Position numbers and translations under genes: made by a program. Under the pieces are notes generated by a model that worked only from the letters and a program-made list of their open reading frames with translations, did not search any database and was not told where the DNA came from. From contig NZ_BMTL01000012.1 of NCBI RefSeq assembly GCF_014649655.1, positions 62,001 to 126,000 on the forward strand: DNA of 64,000 nucleotides, written 5' to 3'. The stretch is from Streptomyces humidus (GTDB taxonomy: Bacteria; Actinomycetota; Actinomycetes; Streptomycetales; Streptomycetaceae). The stretch's first letter is position 1. Every line of letters begins with the position of its first letter. Positions 44,216 through 51,930 of the stretch are shown here, in pieces.

Positions 44216-44261
44216 CGGTCCGCCCGCTCCTGTGTGACTGCCGTGAGTGACCACCAAGTAA

Positions 44262-44276
44262 CTGACGCTCTGTCAG
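44262..44276. promoter_or_regulatory. Operator 5a (CTGACGCTCTGTCAG)
   Basis: Perfect CTGAC-N5-GTCAG arms, 47 bases upstream of the acyl-CoA synthetase start and 24 bases from operator 5b centre to centre. Confidence 0.75.
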
Positions 44277-44285
44277 GTTACAGAA

Positions 44286-44300
44286 CTGACGGCCCGTCAG
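44286..44300. promoter_or_regulatory. Operator 5b (CTGACGGCCCGTCAG)
   Basis: Perfect palindrome over 15 bases apart from the centre, the closest match to the consensus. Two sites in tandem here and in the ligase/amidohydrolase intergenic region suggest tighter control of these two promoters. Confidence 0.78.
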
Positions 44301-44389
44301 GAATGGTCGTGCACGTGGAAAGCGCGTGCGTGGGGAGACCGCGTGCGTGCGGAGACCCCGGCGTGGGGTGACCGCGTGCACGCGTGGGC

Positions 44390-44469
44390 CACGTGCTCGC
44401 ATGGCCCACGTGCACGCATGGCCCACGTGCACGCATGGCCTACGTGCACGCATGGCCTACGTGCTCGCA
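44390..44469. repeat. 17-bp tandem repeat, about 4.7 copies
   Basis: Units CACGTGCACGCATGGCC (first copy CACGTGCTCGCATGGCC) start at 44390, 44407, 44424 and 44441, with a partial fifth at 44458. Each contains CACGTG and GTGCAC palindromes. It lies in the 314-base gap between the synthetase promoter and the end of the amine oxidase gene. Confidence 0.8.
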
Positions 44470-44529
44470 GGAGGCCCCGTGCCCCCCGGAGGGGCTTGCG
44501 CGCTGTGGGCGGCGGACCGCGCCCGCCGT

Positions 44530-46044
44530 CTACAGCGCGGCCAGCACCTCCGCCGCCACCCGCTCGCCCGAGCGCACCGCTCCGTCCATGAAGCCCATCC
44601 AGTGGACGGAGGTCTCCGTGCCGGCCCAGTGGATCCCGCCGACGGGCCGGCGCAGCGCCTGGCCGTACCGGGTCAGGACGCCGGGCGCGGCGATGGAGAC
44701 GGGGCCGCCGCGGGTGTAGGCCTCGTTGTTCCAGCGTTGCAGGACGAAGGACGTGGGGGAGGCCGCTTTCGGGCCGAAGTACGTGACGTAGTCCTTGAGC
44801 ACGGCCGCCCGGACCTCCGCCTCGCTCGCCGCGTCGTACGCCCGTGCCTCGTCGGCCTCGATGAAGCCCATCAGCGCGCCGTAGGAGGCGTCGGGCGGGG
44901 AGTTGTCGAAGGTGGAGCTGACCACGCCGGTGTCGCTGACGACCTGGCCGTTGAGTCCGTCGGCCCGCCAGAAGGGCGTGTCGTAGATCGCGATCGCCTT
45001 GCCTACCGACGCCATCGGCAGGCGCTGGGTGAGCTGGTCGCGGGCGGCGGGCAGCAGCGGGTCGTACGTGATGCGGGCCGCGAGCGGCGGGGGCACGGCG
45101 ACGACGACCTTCCGGGCGGTGACGGTGACGCCGTCGGCCGTCACGACGTACTTCGCGCCGGAGCGGGCGATCGTGCGGACGGGGGCGTTCAGCACCACCC
45201 GGTCGCCGAGCGTGGCGGCGAGCCTGACCGGCACCTGCTGGGATCCGCCGACGAAGCGCTGCTCCTGGGCGCCGCCCGCGGTGTCGGTGAGGCGTTCCAG
45301 GGTGCCGGGGGCCGACTCGTCGCCGGCGGCGGCGATGTAGAAGAGCACGAACAGCAGCGACAGCTCGCGCGGCTCGGCCGAGAAGATCGAGGTGCAGGCC
45401 ACGTCCAGCAGGAACTTGGCGGACGGGATCACGGCGTTGGCGCGCAGCCAGGTCTCGAAGGTCTGCCGGTCCCACTCCTCGGCCTTCGGGGCGGTCCAGG
45501 GCGCGTCGACCGGGACCGTCTTGGCCATGTCGTCCAGCGAGGCCTGCACGATCGCCGCGTTGGCGAGGCCGGCCGCGTCGACCGGGGGGACCGAGCCGAG
45601 CAGGCCGTCGGTGGCGTACGGGGTCTTCTTGCCGTCCTTGTAGAGCAGGTTCTTGCCGGCGTTGTAGGTGGGGAAGGTGGCGACGCCCAGGGAGTCGGCG
45701 AGCGCCTTGATGCGGGTCTGGGTGGGGCCGATGAACTCGCCGCCGCCCTCGGTGACCCCGCCGTTCGCGAGCGGGAGGTTGACGACCCGGCCGCCCACCC
45801 GGTCGCGGGCCTCCAGGACGGCGACCGTGCGGCCGGCGGCGACCAGGTCGCGGGCCGCGGTGAGACCGGCCAGCCCGGCGCCGACGATCGCGACGTCCAC
45901 CTCCCGGGTGGCCGCGGCGGCCGGACCCGCGGCGGTCGCGCCGAGCGCGGTGGCGCCGGCGGCCACCGCGGCCGTGCGGCCGAGCAGGGAGCGGCGGGAC
46001 ATCCTGGGGGCGGGCTGTGCGGTGGGCTGTCTTTCGCTTGCCAC
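44530..46044 (-). CDS. Secreted flavin monoamine oxidase family protein
   Basis: A 504-residue FAD oxidase. A twin-arginine signal (MSRRSLLGRTAAVAAGATAL) is followed by the dinucleotide-binding motif VAIVGAGLAGLTAARDL and RVGGRVVNLP. The C-terminal FAD motif is GGIHWAGTETSVHWMGFMDG. It probably oxidises an exogenous primary amine to aldehyde, hydrogen peroxide and ammonia. GTG 46044 is chosen because GGAGGAC lies 7 bases upstream; the Tat motif then sits at residues 14-20. It is not linked to a regulon palindrome. The upstream gap has repeated GTAAC elements. Confidence 0.9.
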   Translation of the reverse strand: MASERQPTAQPAPRMSRRSLLGRTAAVAAGATALGATAAGPAAAATREVDVAIVGAGLAGLTAARDLVAAGRTVAVLEARDRVGGRVVNLPLANGGVTEGGGEFIGPTQTRIKALADSLGVATFPTYNAGKNLLYKDGKKTPYATDGLLGSVPPVDAAGLANAAIVQASLDDMAKTVPVDAPWTAPKAEEWDRQTFETWLRANAVIPSAKFLLDVACTSIFSAEPRELSLLFVLFYIAAAGDESAPGTLERLTDTAGGAQEQRFVGGSQQVPVRLAATLGDRVVLNAPVRTIARSGAKYVVTADGVTVTARKVVVAVPPPLAARITYDPLLPAARDQLTQRLPMASVGKAIAIYDTPFWRADGLNGQVVSDTGVVSSTFDNSPPDASYGALMGFIEADEARAYDAASEAEVRAAVLKDYVTYFGPKAASPTSFVLQRWNNEAYTRGGPVSIAAPGVLTRYGQALRRPVGGIHWAGTETSVHWMGFMDGAVRSGERVAAEVLAAL

Positions 46045-46473
46045 GTGCGTCCTCCGTCGGGCTTCGGGAGCGAGAGGTGGGTGGAGCCGAAAAGGTGAAC
46101 AGGGCTCACATTCTGGCTCCGCACGGGGGTGCGCGACAACGCTCTCGTCACACTTGACACAGGTGTAACGAGCAGCGGAATCAAAGGAGTTACCGCGAGT
46201 TACATCCGGCGGCGCCTGACGTCGGGGCTGACGCCAGTGGTTGACGCCAGGGGCTGAAGTCCGAGGCTGACGCCTGCCGGCCGCGCGGGCCGCGTGCTGA
46301 CTGCCGTCATCGCGCGCAGCGCGCCGCGCACCGTCACCGCCCGTCACCTGCCGGAACCGCTGGCCGCGTGTCGACTGTCCGGCCGACTGCCGGCCGACCG
46401 CCTACCGCCGATCGGACCGCCTACCGCCTACCGCCCACCGCCTACCGGCAGACCGATGGCCTACCGCTGGCCG
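46045..46473. other. Promoter gap of the amine oxidase gene, with GAGTTAC repeats
   Basis: A 429-base gap. Two GAGTTAC copies ten bases apart (46187-46193 and 46197-46203) and GGTGTAACG at 46162 give a cluster of GTTAC elements upstream of the oxidase. A TTGTCG/CAGAAT pair with 18-base spacing could be its promoter. From about 46385 to 46470 there are degenerate CCGCCTACCG repeats near the end of the monooxygenase gene. Confidence 0.4.
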
Positions 46474-47664
46474 TCACCGCCGGGCGCGGCGGACGGCCTT
46501 GGCTATCTTCTCCGCGTCGATCGACAGCTCGCGGAGCGTGCCGCTGATGGGGGTGGTGAATCCGGTGAAGTAGAGGCCGGGCGCCTCCTCGCAGGTGCGG
46601 GCGCCGTGCGCGACGGGTCTGCCCCGTTCGTCGAGCACGCCGAGGTGGCCGACCAGGGGCTCCAGGGCGCGGACGTATCCGGTGGCCGCGACGACCGCGT
46701 CCGGGGAGATCCGGGTCCCGTCGGCGAGCACCACCTTGCCGCCGTCCTCGAAGCCCTCCACGGCGGCCACGACCTCCACCCGGCCCTTGCGCACGGCCTC
46801 GATCAGGCCGACGTCCTGCACCGGGATCGCGCCCTGCCTGGCCCGGGTGTAGAGGCCGGTGTCGGGGCGCGGCAGCCCGTGCGCGGACAGGTCGGGGATG
46901 CTCGCCCTGGCCATCACCCGGCAGATCCGGTCGACGAGGGCGACGGGCAGACGGCGCACCAGGATGCCGCTGTACTGCGCGGCCCAGCCGGCGGTCGAGC
47001 GGCGCACCAGGTGCGGGACGGTGCGCACCGCCAGCCGCACCCGCCCGGCCCCGTGCTCCACGAGGTCGACGGCGATCTCCGCGCCGGTGTTGCCGACGCC
47101 CACGACGAGGACGTCCCGGCCGGCGTAGGGCGCGCCGTCGCGGTAGGCGCCCGCGTGGGTCAGCTCACCGGTGAACTCCTCGCGGCCGGGCCAGTCCGGC
47201 AGGTACGGGGTGTGGTTGTAGCCGGTGGCGACGACGACGGCCGAGCCTACGAGCTCACGGCCGCCGGTGGCGCGCAGCAGCCAACCGGCGCCGTCGGCGG
47301 TGCGCTCGACGCGGGAGACCTCGACGCCGGTGACGATCTCCAGCTCGTGGACCTCGGCGTACTTCTCCAGATACCGCACCACGTCGTCGCGGGCCGCCCA
47401 GCGCCCGAACCGGCGCGGCATCTTCAGCCCCGGCAGGGCGGACAGCCGTCGCGTGGTGTGCAGGTGCAGCCGGTCGTAGTGCCGCCGCCAGGACGCCCCG
47501 ACCGCGTCGGCCCGCTCCACGACGACCGCCCGTATGCCCAGGGCGCGCAGCGCGTACGCGGTGGCGAGACCGCCGGGGCCGCCGCCGATCACGTAGACGG
47601 GACGGTCGGCCGGGTTCGCGGCGGTGATCGCCTGGGGGGCCGGGCGCGGTGCGGAGTCTTCCAT
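46474..47664 (-). CDS. Flavin-containing monooxygenase-like NAD(P)/FAD oxidoreductase
   Basis: A 396-residue two-dinucleotide-fold enzyme. FAD motif VIGGGPGGLATAYALRAL near the N-terminus; NADPH motif LVVGVGNTGAEIAVDLVEHG in the middle; the FMO/BVMO-like stretch between them is VATGYNHTPYLPDWPG. Candidates are an N-hydroxylating or Baeyer-Villiger-like monooxygenase, or a YpdA-type thiol reductase. ATG 47664 is used, although the site before it is weak. It is divergent from the DoxX gene and shares a 331-base region that holds operator 6, but that palindrome is at the DoxX end. Confidence 0.85.
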   Translation of the reverse strand: MEDSAPRPAPQAITAANPADRPVYVIGGGPGGLATAYALRALGIRAVVVERADAVGASWRRHYDRLHLHTTRRLSALPGLKMPRRFGRWAARDDVVRYLEKYAEVHELEIVTGVEVSRVERTADGAGWLLRATGGRELVGSAVVVATGYNHTPYLPDWPGREEFTGELTHAGAYRDGAPYAGRDVLVVGVGNTGAEIAVDLVEHGAGRVRLAVRTVPHLVRRSTAGWAAQYSGILVRRLPVALVDRICRVMARASIPDLSAHGLPRPDTGLYTRARQGAIPVQDVGLIEAVRKGRVEVVAAVEGFEDGGKVVLADGTRISPDAVVAATGYVRALEPLVGHLGVLDERGRPVAHGARTCEEAPGLYFTGFTTPISGTLRELSIDAEKIAKAVRRARR

Positions 47665-47976
47665 GAGCGCGAGCGTAATCACGTGGACCGTTGATGGGTC
47701 TCGGTCAAGACCGGAATTGGTTGCGGATCGATCACGTGTGGGGGAGAAGCGGGTGGAACCGGTGACGTAGACCACGTCGTCGTGAAGGACCGGCGAGCGG
47801 AGAGAGGCGGGAAGTGAGGGACGAGGTTGAGGGATGACGGGTGAGAGATGAGGGAGCGGAAGGGGGGAAGGCGAGCGTGGTCGTGCGGCCGGACCGAGCC
47901 GGACGGCTCCGGGCGGGGCATGGCGGGCGTGTGGGGTTGCTCGGTGGGAGCGCGCGGGGTTCCGGGGAGTCGTGAT

Positions 47977-47991
47977 CTGACGTACCGTCAG
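47977..47991 (+). promoter_or_regulatory. Operator 6 (CTGACGTACCGTCAG) abutting the DoxX start codon
   Basis: The palindrome ends four bases before the DoxX ATG at 47996; flanking AT extends it to ATCTGACGTACCGTCAGAT. A -10-like TACCGT (47983-47988) lies inside it, which would place the transcription start at about the ATG. Repressor binding would then block polymerase directly at a leaderless gene. Confidence 0.7.
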
Positions 47992-47995
47992 ATTC

Positions 47996-48442
47996 ATGGA
48001 TGCGATCTGGCTCGACGGGGCCGAGTGGCTGGCGGTGCTGCGGATCGGACTCGGACTGTGGTGGCTGGAGAGCTGGCGCCACAAGGACAAGAAGGCCTGG
48101 TTCGAGGGCTCCGGCATCGCCTGGGCGGCGGACGTGGCGGCGAAGCACCGCTGGAACACGGTCCGTTCGGGTTTCGCCGCGGTGGTGCAGCCGCGCCCGC
48201 GCGTCATGGCCTATGTGGTGGTGTACGCGGAGCTGGCGCTCGGGCTCGGGCTGATCACCGGCTTCCTCACTCCGGTCGCGCTGGCCGGCGGCCTGCTCCT
48301 CAACCTCCTCTACCTCGTCCTCATGATCCACGACTGGGCCGAGCAGGGGCAGAACTCGATGATGGCGCTGATCTCGGCGGTGGCGCTGGGCGGGATGGCC
48401 TGGCAGACGTGGTCCCTGGACAGCGCGCTGGGATGGTTCTGA
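47996..48442 (+). CDS. DoxX family membrane protein
   Basis: A 148-residue membrane protein with an N-terminal helix (WLAVLRIGLGLWWLESW) and three further hydrophobic segments (AYVVVYAELALGLGLITGFL; VALAGGLLLNLLYLVLMI; ALISAVALGGMAWQ), the usual four-helix DoxX layout. Family members associate with oxidoreductases and thiosulfate or redox chemistry. It has no Shine-Dalgarno and the operator sits directly before the ATG, so it is likely leaderless. Its stop overlaps the next start as TGATG. Confidence 0.87.
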   Translation: MDAIWLDGAEWLAVLRIGLGLWWLESWRHKDKKAWFEGSGIAWAADVAAKHRWNTVRSGFAAVVQPRPRVMAYVVVYAELALGLGLITGFLTPVALAGGLLLNLLYLVLMIHDWAEQGQNSMMALISAVALGGMAWQTWSLDSALGWF

Positions 48443-48879
48443 TGGCCGCCGCCCGGTACGACCTCCCCGAGGCCGACGTCTTCACCCGCACGTACTGGGA
48501 CGCCGCCGCCGAGGGCCGGCTGCTGATCCGGCGCTGCGGAGCCTGCGCGCGGGCCCACCACTACCCCCGCGAGTTCTGCCCGCACTGCTGGAGCGAGGAC
48601 GTGGCCTGGGAGGACGCGAGCGGCCTGGCCACCCTCTACACCTGGTCCGTCGTCCACCGCAACGACCTGCCGCCCTTCGGGGAGCGCACGCCGTACGTCG
48701 CGGCGATCGTCGATCTGGCCGAGGGGCCGCGGATGCCGACCGAGCTGGTGGGGGACGCCGAGCCGCGCATCGGAATGGCGTTGGCGGTCGCCTTCCGGGA
48801 CGGGATCCCGGTGTTCCGGGCGGCGGCCGCCGACCCGGCCACGCCCTTGCCCCCGCCGGTCCGGACAGGTGTTCAATGA
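48442..48879 (+). CDS. OB-fold/Zn-ribbon protein (DUF35)
   Basis: A 145-residue protein with a rubredoxin-like zinc ribbon (CGACARAHHYPREFCPHC, a C-x2-C and C-x2-C pair) and a C-terminal OB fold (ATLYTWSVVHRNDLPPF; TPYVAAIVDLAEGPRMPT). DUF35 proteins form complexes with SCP2-type thiolases or aldolases, as in ChsH2/Ltp2 of steroid side-chain degradation. The partner here is probably the thiolase at 53956-55128, under the same operator type. It is translationally coupled to the DoxX gene by a one-base overlap. Confidence 0.9.
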   Translation: MAAARYDLPEADVFTRTYWDAAAEGRLLIRRCGACARAHHYPREFCPHCWSEDVAWEDASGLATLYTWSVVHRNDLPPFGERTPYVAAIVDLAEGPRMPTELVGDAEPRIGMALAVAFRDGIPVFRAAAADPATPLPPPVRTGVQ

Positions 48880-48883
48880 TCTG

Positions 48884-49489
48884 ATGACCGAGACCCATGA
48901 GCCCTTCTCCGCGCCCCACACGATTCCCGTGCTCGACGGCCACGGCCTCCGGCTCCGCGCCTGGGACCCCGGGTCCGCCGCCGACGTGGAGGCATGGCTG
49001 CGCGGGCACCTCGACCCGGAGTTCCGGCGCTGGAACACCCCGCTGCGGACGATCGCCGACATCGCCGGCGCCCGGGCCTCGATGGAGGGCAAGAACGCGG
49101 ACGCCGCCGCCGGGCACGCCCTGCCGTTCTGCGTCACGGACGCGGGCGACGGGACGATCCTCGGGCAGGTCTCCGTACACATGATCGACCGCGTGCTGAG
49201 CTTCGCCCGGGTCGGCTACTGGGTCCTGCCGGAGGCGCGCGGCCGGCACGTCGCCACCGCCGCCCTGCTGCTCGCGGCCCGCTGGTCGTTCACCGAAGTC
49301 GGCCTGCACCGGCTGGAGTTGGGCCATGCGATCGGTCACGGCGCCTCCTGCCGGATCGCCGAGCGCTGTGGGTTCCGGTACGAGGGGACCCTGCGCGGGG
49401 CGATGTGGGAGGCGGACCGCCGTGACGCCTTCCGGGACGCCCACCTGCACGCACGCCTGGCGACGGACCCGGAGCCGGAGTTCCCGTGA
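48884..49489 (+). CDS. GNAT family N-acetyltransferase (RimJ/RimL-like)
   Basis: A 201-residue acetyltransferase. The acetyl-CoA region is YWVLPEARGRHVATAALLLA (R-x-x-G/A pattern partly altered), followed by GLHRLELGHAIGHGASCRIAERCGFRYEGTL, described here as two consecutive segments, which is typical of RimJ-like enzymes. ATG 48884 is chosen over GTG 48869. It follows the DUF35 gene by four bases, so it may be co-transcribed, but no functional link to the pathway is apparent. Confidence 0.85.
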   Translation: MTETHEPFSAPHTIPVLDGHGLRLRAWDPGSAADVEAWLRGHLDPEFRRWNTPLRTIADIAGARASMEGKNADAAAGHALPFCVTDAGDGTILGQVSVHMIDRVLSFARVGYWVLPEARGRHVATAALLLAARWSFTEVGLHRLELGHAIGHGASCRIAERCGFRYEGTLRGAMWEADRRDAFRDAHLHARLATDPEPEFP

Positions 49490-49540
49490 GGGCGCGGTAA
49501 TCCGCAGGCGGCGCAAGGGGCCCGCACGCGACGATGGAGC

Positions 49541-50686
49541 ATGCGCTCTGACAGCCCTGACAGCCCTGACAGCCCCAGCACCCTTGACAGCCCTGAGTTC
49601 CCCGGCACGCCTGGCGACCCTGCCAACCCCGGCAGTCCCGGCAGTTCCGGCAGTCCTGACGACTGGCATCTCACCTGTGATCTCGACGCGTTCCTCGAGC
49701 GGGCCGGCGAGTTCCTGGCCTCCCGTCCGGCCTCGCACACGGTCCCGCTCACCGTCGTCGACTCGCTGCGGCGCAGAGGCCCGCACGTGTACGGCGACGA
49801 GGACCCCGTCTTCGGCGTGCTGGGCGGGGACGTTCCCGGTGGCGAGGACGGCGGTGACGGCGGTGATGCCGGCGGCGACGACGGCGGCGAGGGCGTCGGG
49901 GGAAGCATGGCCGGGCGGGTCGGCGGGGTGCGCGGGGTGTTCTTCCGCACGCCGCCGCACGGGATCTACCTCACGTCCCTGACGGAGGAGGACGCCGACG
50001 CCCTCGCCGTGAAGCTGGCCGCCGCCGGTCACCGGTTCCCCGGCGTCTCCGCCGACCGCGACACCGCGGCCGCGTTCGCCCGGGCGTGGCAACGGCGGAC
50101 GGACGCCGAGCCCCGCCTGACCGTCCGGCAACGCCTGTACCGGCTCGAGGAGTTGACGCCCCCCGAGCCGGCCCCGGCAGGCCGGGCGCGCGTGGCCGCC
50201 GCAGCCGACCGAGACCTGCTCGCCCGTTGGTACGAGGAGTTCTCGGAGCAGGTCGGCGCACACCCCGCCCAGGACGGCGGAGCCTGGGCCGACTCCCGTA
50301 TCGCCCACGCCGGGATCACGCTCTGGGAGACACCCGACGGAACCCCCGTCGCCATGGCCGGCGCCACCCCGGAGGTGGCCGGCCAGATCAGGGTGGCCCC
50401 CGTCTACACCCCGGCCGAGCTGCGCGGACGCGGCTACGCGGGCGCGGCGACGGCCGAGATGAGCCGCGCGGCACTGGCCTCGGGCGCGGCGGAGGTCCTC
50501 CTCTTCACGGACCTGTCGAACCCGACGAGCAACGGCCTCTACCAGCGCATCGGTTACCGCCCGGTGGCGGACTTCGCGGTGTACGAGTTCGAGGACGGGC
50601 CCGGACCTCATGGGCCCAGCAGCCGCTCCCTCTCCTCGGGTGTGAGCGGCACGGAAGGCGGTCCGGGGTCGGTCAGCCGCGCGTAG
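49541..50686 (+). CDS. GNAT family N-acetyltransferase with low-complexity N-terminus
   Basis: A 381-residue protein. The first 40 residues are Ser/Pro/Asp/Gly repeats (SPDSPDSPS; NPGSPGSSGSP) encoded by a CTGACAGCC micro-repeat. A middle region (FLERAGEFLASRPASHTVPL) matches the N-terminal half of predicted fused GNATs, and an acidic GGDGGDAGGDDGG insert follows. The C-terminal GNAT fold has VAPVYTPAELRGRGYAGAAT and SNPTSNGLYQRIGYRPV. Its last 79 bases overlap the convergent small gene at 50608. Acceptor unknown. Confidence 0.83.
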   Translation: MRSDSPDSPDSPSTLDSPEFPGTPGDPANPGSPGSSGSPDDWHLTCDLDAFLERAGEFLASRPASHTVPLTVVDSLRRRGPHVYGDEDPVFGVLGGDVPGGEDGGDGGDAGGDDGGEGVGGSMAGRVGGVRGVFFRTPPHGIYLTSLTEEDADALAVKLAAAGHRFPGVSADRDTAAAFARAWQRRTDAEPRLTVRQRLYRLEELTPPEPAPAGRARVAAAADRDLLARWYEEFSEQVGAHPAQDGGAWADSRIAHAGITLWETPDGTPVAMAGATPEVAGQIRVAPVYTPAELRGRGYAGAATAEMSRAALASGAAEVLLFTDLSNPTSNGLYQRIGYRPVADFAVYEFEDGPGPHGPSSRSLSSGVSGTEGGPGSVSRA

Positions 50687-50907
50687 AGATCGCGGCAGGC
50701 CCGGTCCTCGTCGGGAAAGTGCTCCATGGCGGTGCGTACGCCGCGCTGTCGTACGCCCACGACCCAGCCTGTCGCGTCCTCCTCCAGATAGAGACGGTCC
50801 TCCGGCCGGGGCGTGCCGGGGGCAGGACCGGGGCAGCCGGCGATCTCGTACAGCCCGGCGGGGACGCCCGCCGCATGCAGTGCCTCACACAGCTCCCGAC
50901 GGTCCAT
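50608..50907 (-). CDS. Small acidic protein, candidate immunity protein to the TNT toxin
   Basis: A 99-residue protein (LCEALHAAGVPAGLYEIAG; DRLYLEEDATGWVVGVRQRG; EDRACRDLYARLT) with no signal peptide or recognised catalytic motif. The pattern of a Trp-Val-Val-Gly strand, then an acidic segment and a C-terminal helix, resembles small proteins I recall next to TNT-domain genes in actinobacteria. It lies 27 bases downstream of the TNT gene on the same strand, after GGAGGG. Neutralisation of the neighbouring NAD glycohydrolase is inferred from position only. Confidence 0.6.
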   Translation of the reverse strand: MDRRELCEALHAAGVPAGLYEIAGCPGPAPGTPRPEDRLYLEEDATGWVVGVRQRGVRTAMEHFPDEDRACRDLYARLTDPGPPSVPLTPEERERLLGP

Positions 50908-50934
50908 GCCCCGGCCCTCCTTCCGTCTCCCGCG

Positions 50935-51753
50935 TCAGTTGGCGCGCTCCAGGTTGCCGCTGTTGAGCAGGGAGCTCACCGTGGCGCCCGTCTTCACATG
51001 CGGACAGTAGGCGGCCGTCGGCGCGACCGAGGTCACGTACTGCACGCCCTGGCCCGGCTGTTCGAAGCCGGGGGCGGCCGGACCCGCGCAGACCACCGTC
51101 GCCTTCTTCACCCGGTACAGGTGGTAGTTGTACGGGAAGCGCGGGTCCTGCGTGTCGAGGGCGGACGGCGGAATGGACCGCTCCCCGTACTTGGCCCCGG
51201 CCGGTGAGAGGAACTTGCCGAACTCGTTGCCGAAGCGGTCCACCAGCTGGCCGACCGGGAGCGTGTACTCGGCGGCGATGGGCGCGCCCATGGTGTCGTG
51301 GTCGAAGCCGTCGTCCGGGAGGAGCGAGTACTTCCAGTCGCCCTGGCCGTGGTCCGCGCTGGGATCCCACCACTTGTTCAGGAACTCCACCGGCGTCAGG
51401 GTGCCGAACCGGTCGTAGCCGGCGAGGATCCGGCCGAGCACGCCCCTTTGGGGCAGCCTGACCGGTCCGAACCGCCAGTCGTTGCACACGTAGGGCGTGT
51501 GCGCGTACGGGTAGGGCGACGGGACCAGGCCGAGGCAGCGCGTCCGCTCGCGCTCCGGTCTCGGCGCGTCGGCCGCCGGTCGCTCCTGGTCTCTGCCGTC
51601 CACCCGTCCGGCGGGGATCGGGTGCTGCGCCACGGGCCGGGGGACCGCCCTGGCCTGTGTGTCCGCGGCCACGGCCGAGGGGGTGCCGAGCAGCACGGAA
51701 CCGGCGAGCCCTGCCGACGCGACAAGGGCCGCACTCCATTGACGGAACGTCAC
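50935..51753 (-). CDS. Secreted TNT-domain protein (putative NAD+ glycohydrolase toxin)
   Basis: A 272-residue exported protein. From GTG 51753 (GGAGGC 4-5 bases upstream) it starts with a signal peptide ending about ALA-type at GTPSAVAADTQA. A longer form from ATG 51795 lacks a ribosome site. The C-terminal 110 residues match the tuberculosis necrotizing toxin fold: LPVGQLVDRFGNEFGKFLSP, then YNYHLYRVKKATVV and FEQPGQGVQYVTS. The Arg of DRFG and the Gln of the QPGQGVQY block occupy catalytic positions. It should hydrolyse NAD+. It has no delivery domain other than the signal peptide. Confidence 0.83.
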   Translation of the reverse strand: MTFRQWSAALVASAGLAGSVLLGTPSAVAADTQARAVPRPVAQHPIPAGRVDGRDQERPAADAPRPERERTRCLGLVPSPYPYAHTPYVCNDWRFGPVRLPQRGVLGRILAGYDRFGTLTPVEFLNKWWDPSADHGQGDWKYSLLPDDGFDHDTMGAPIAAEYTLPVGQLVDRFGNEFGKFLSPAGAKYGERSIPPSALDTQDPRFPYNYHLYRVKKATVVCAGPAAPGFEQPGQGVQYVTSVAPTAAYCPHVKTGATVSSLLNSGNLERAN

Positions 51754-51930
51754 TGATGCCTCCACGGGATTCGTTCCGGGGAACCGGAAAGTCATGAACC
51801 ATCACAGAGGGTCATCGAGGGGTCGGCAAACGAGACGGGGCCGAACGGCGCAGCGGCGTCGGCGGGTGGGAACGGGCGCGGTGCCGGGCGTGGACCGGGC
51901 GGGCCGGACCGCCCGGCCGCCCTGAGCCGG

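Noticed and set aside
44326..46098. Plus-strand frame starting in the 17-bp repeat
   Set aside because: It consists of repeat-encoded HVHAWPTC-like residues and the antisense of the amine oxidase.
46187..46203. A GlnR box upstream of the amine oxidase
   Set aside because: Spacing between GTTAC elements is five bases, not six, and the GAAAC half is absent; kept only as a low-interest observation.
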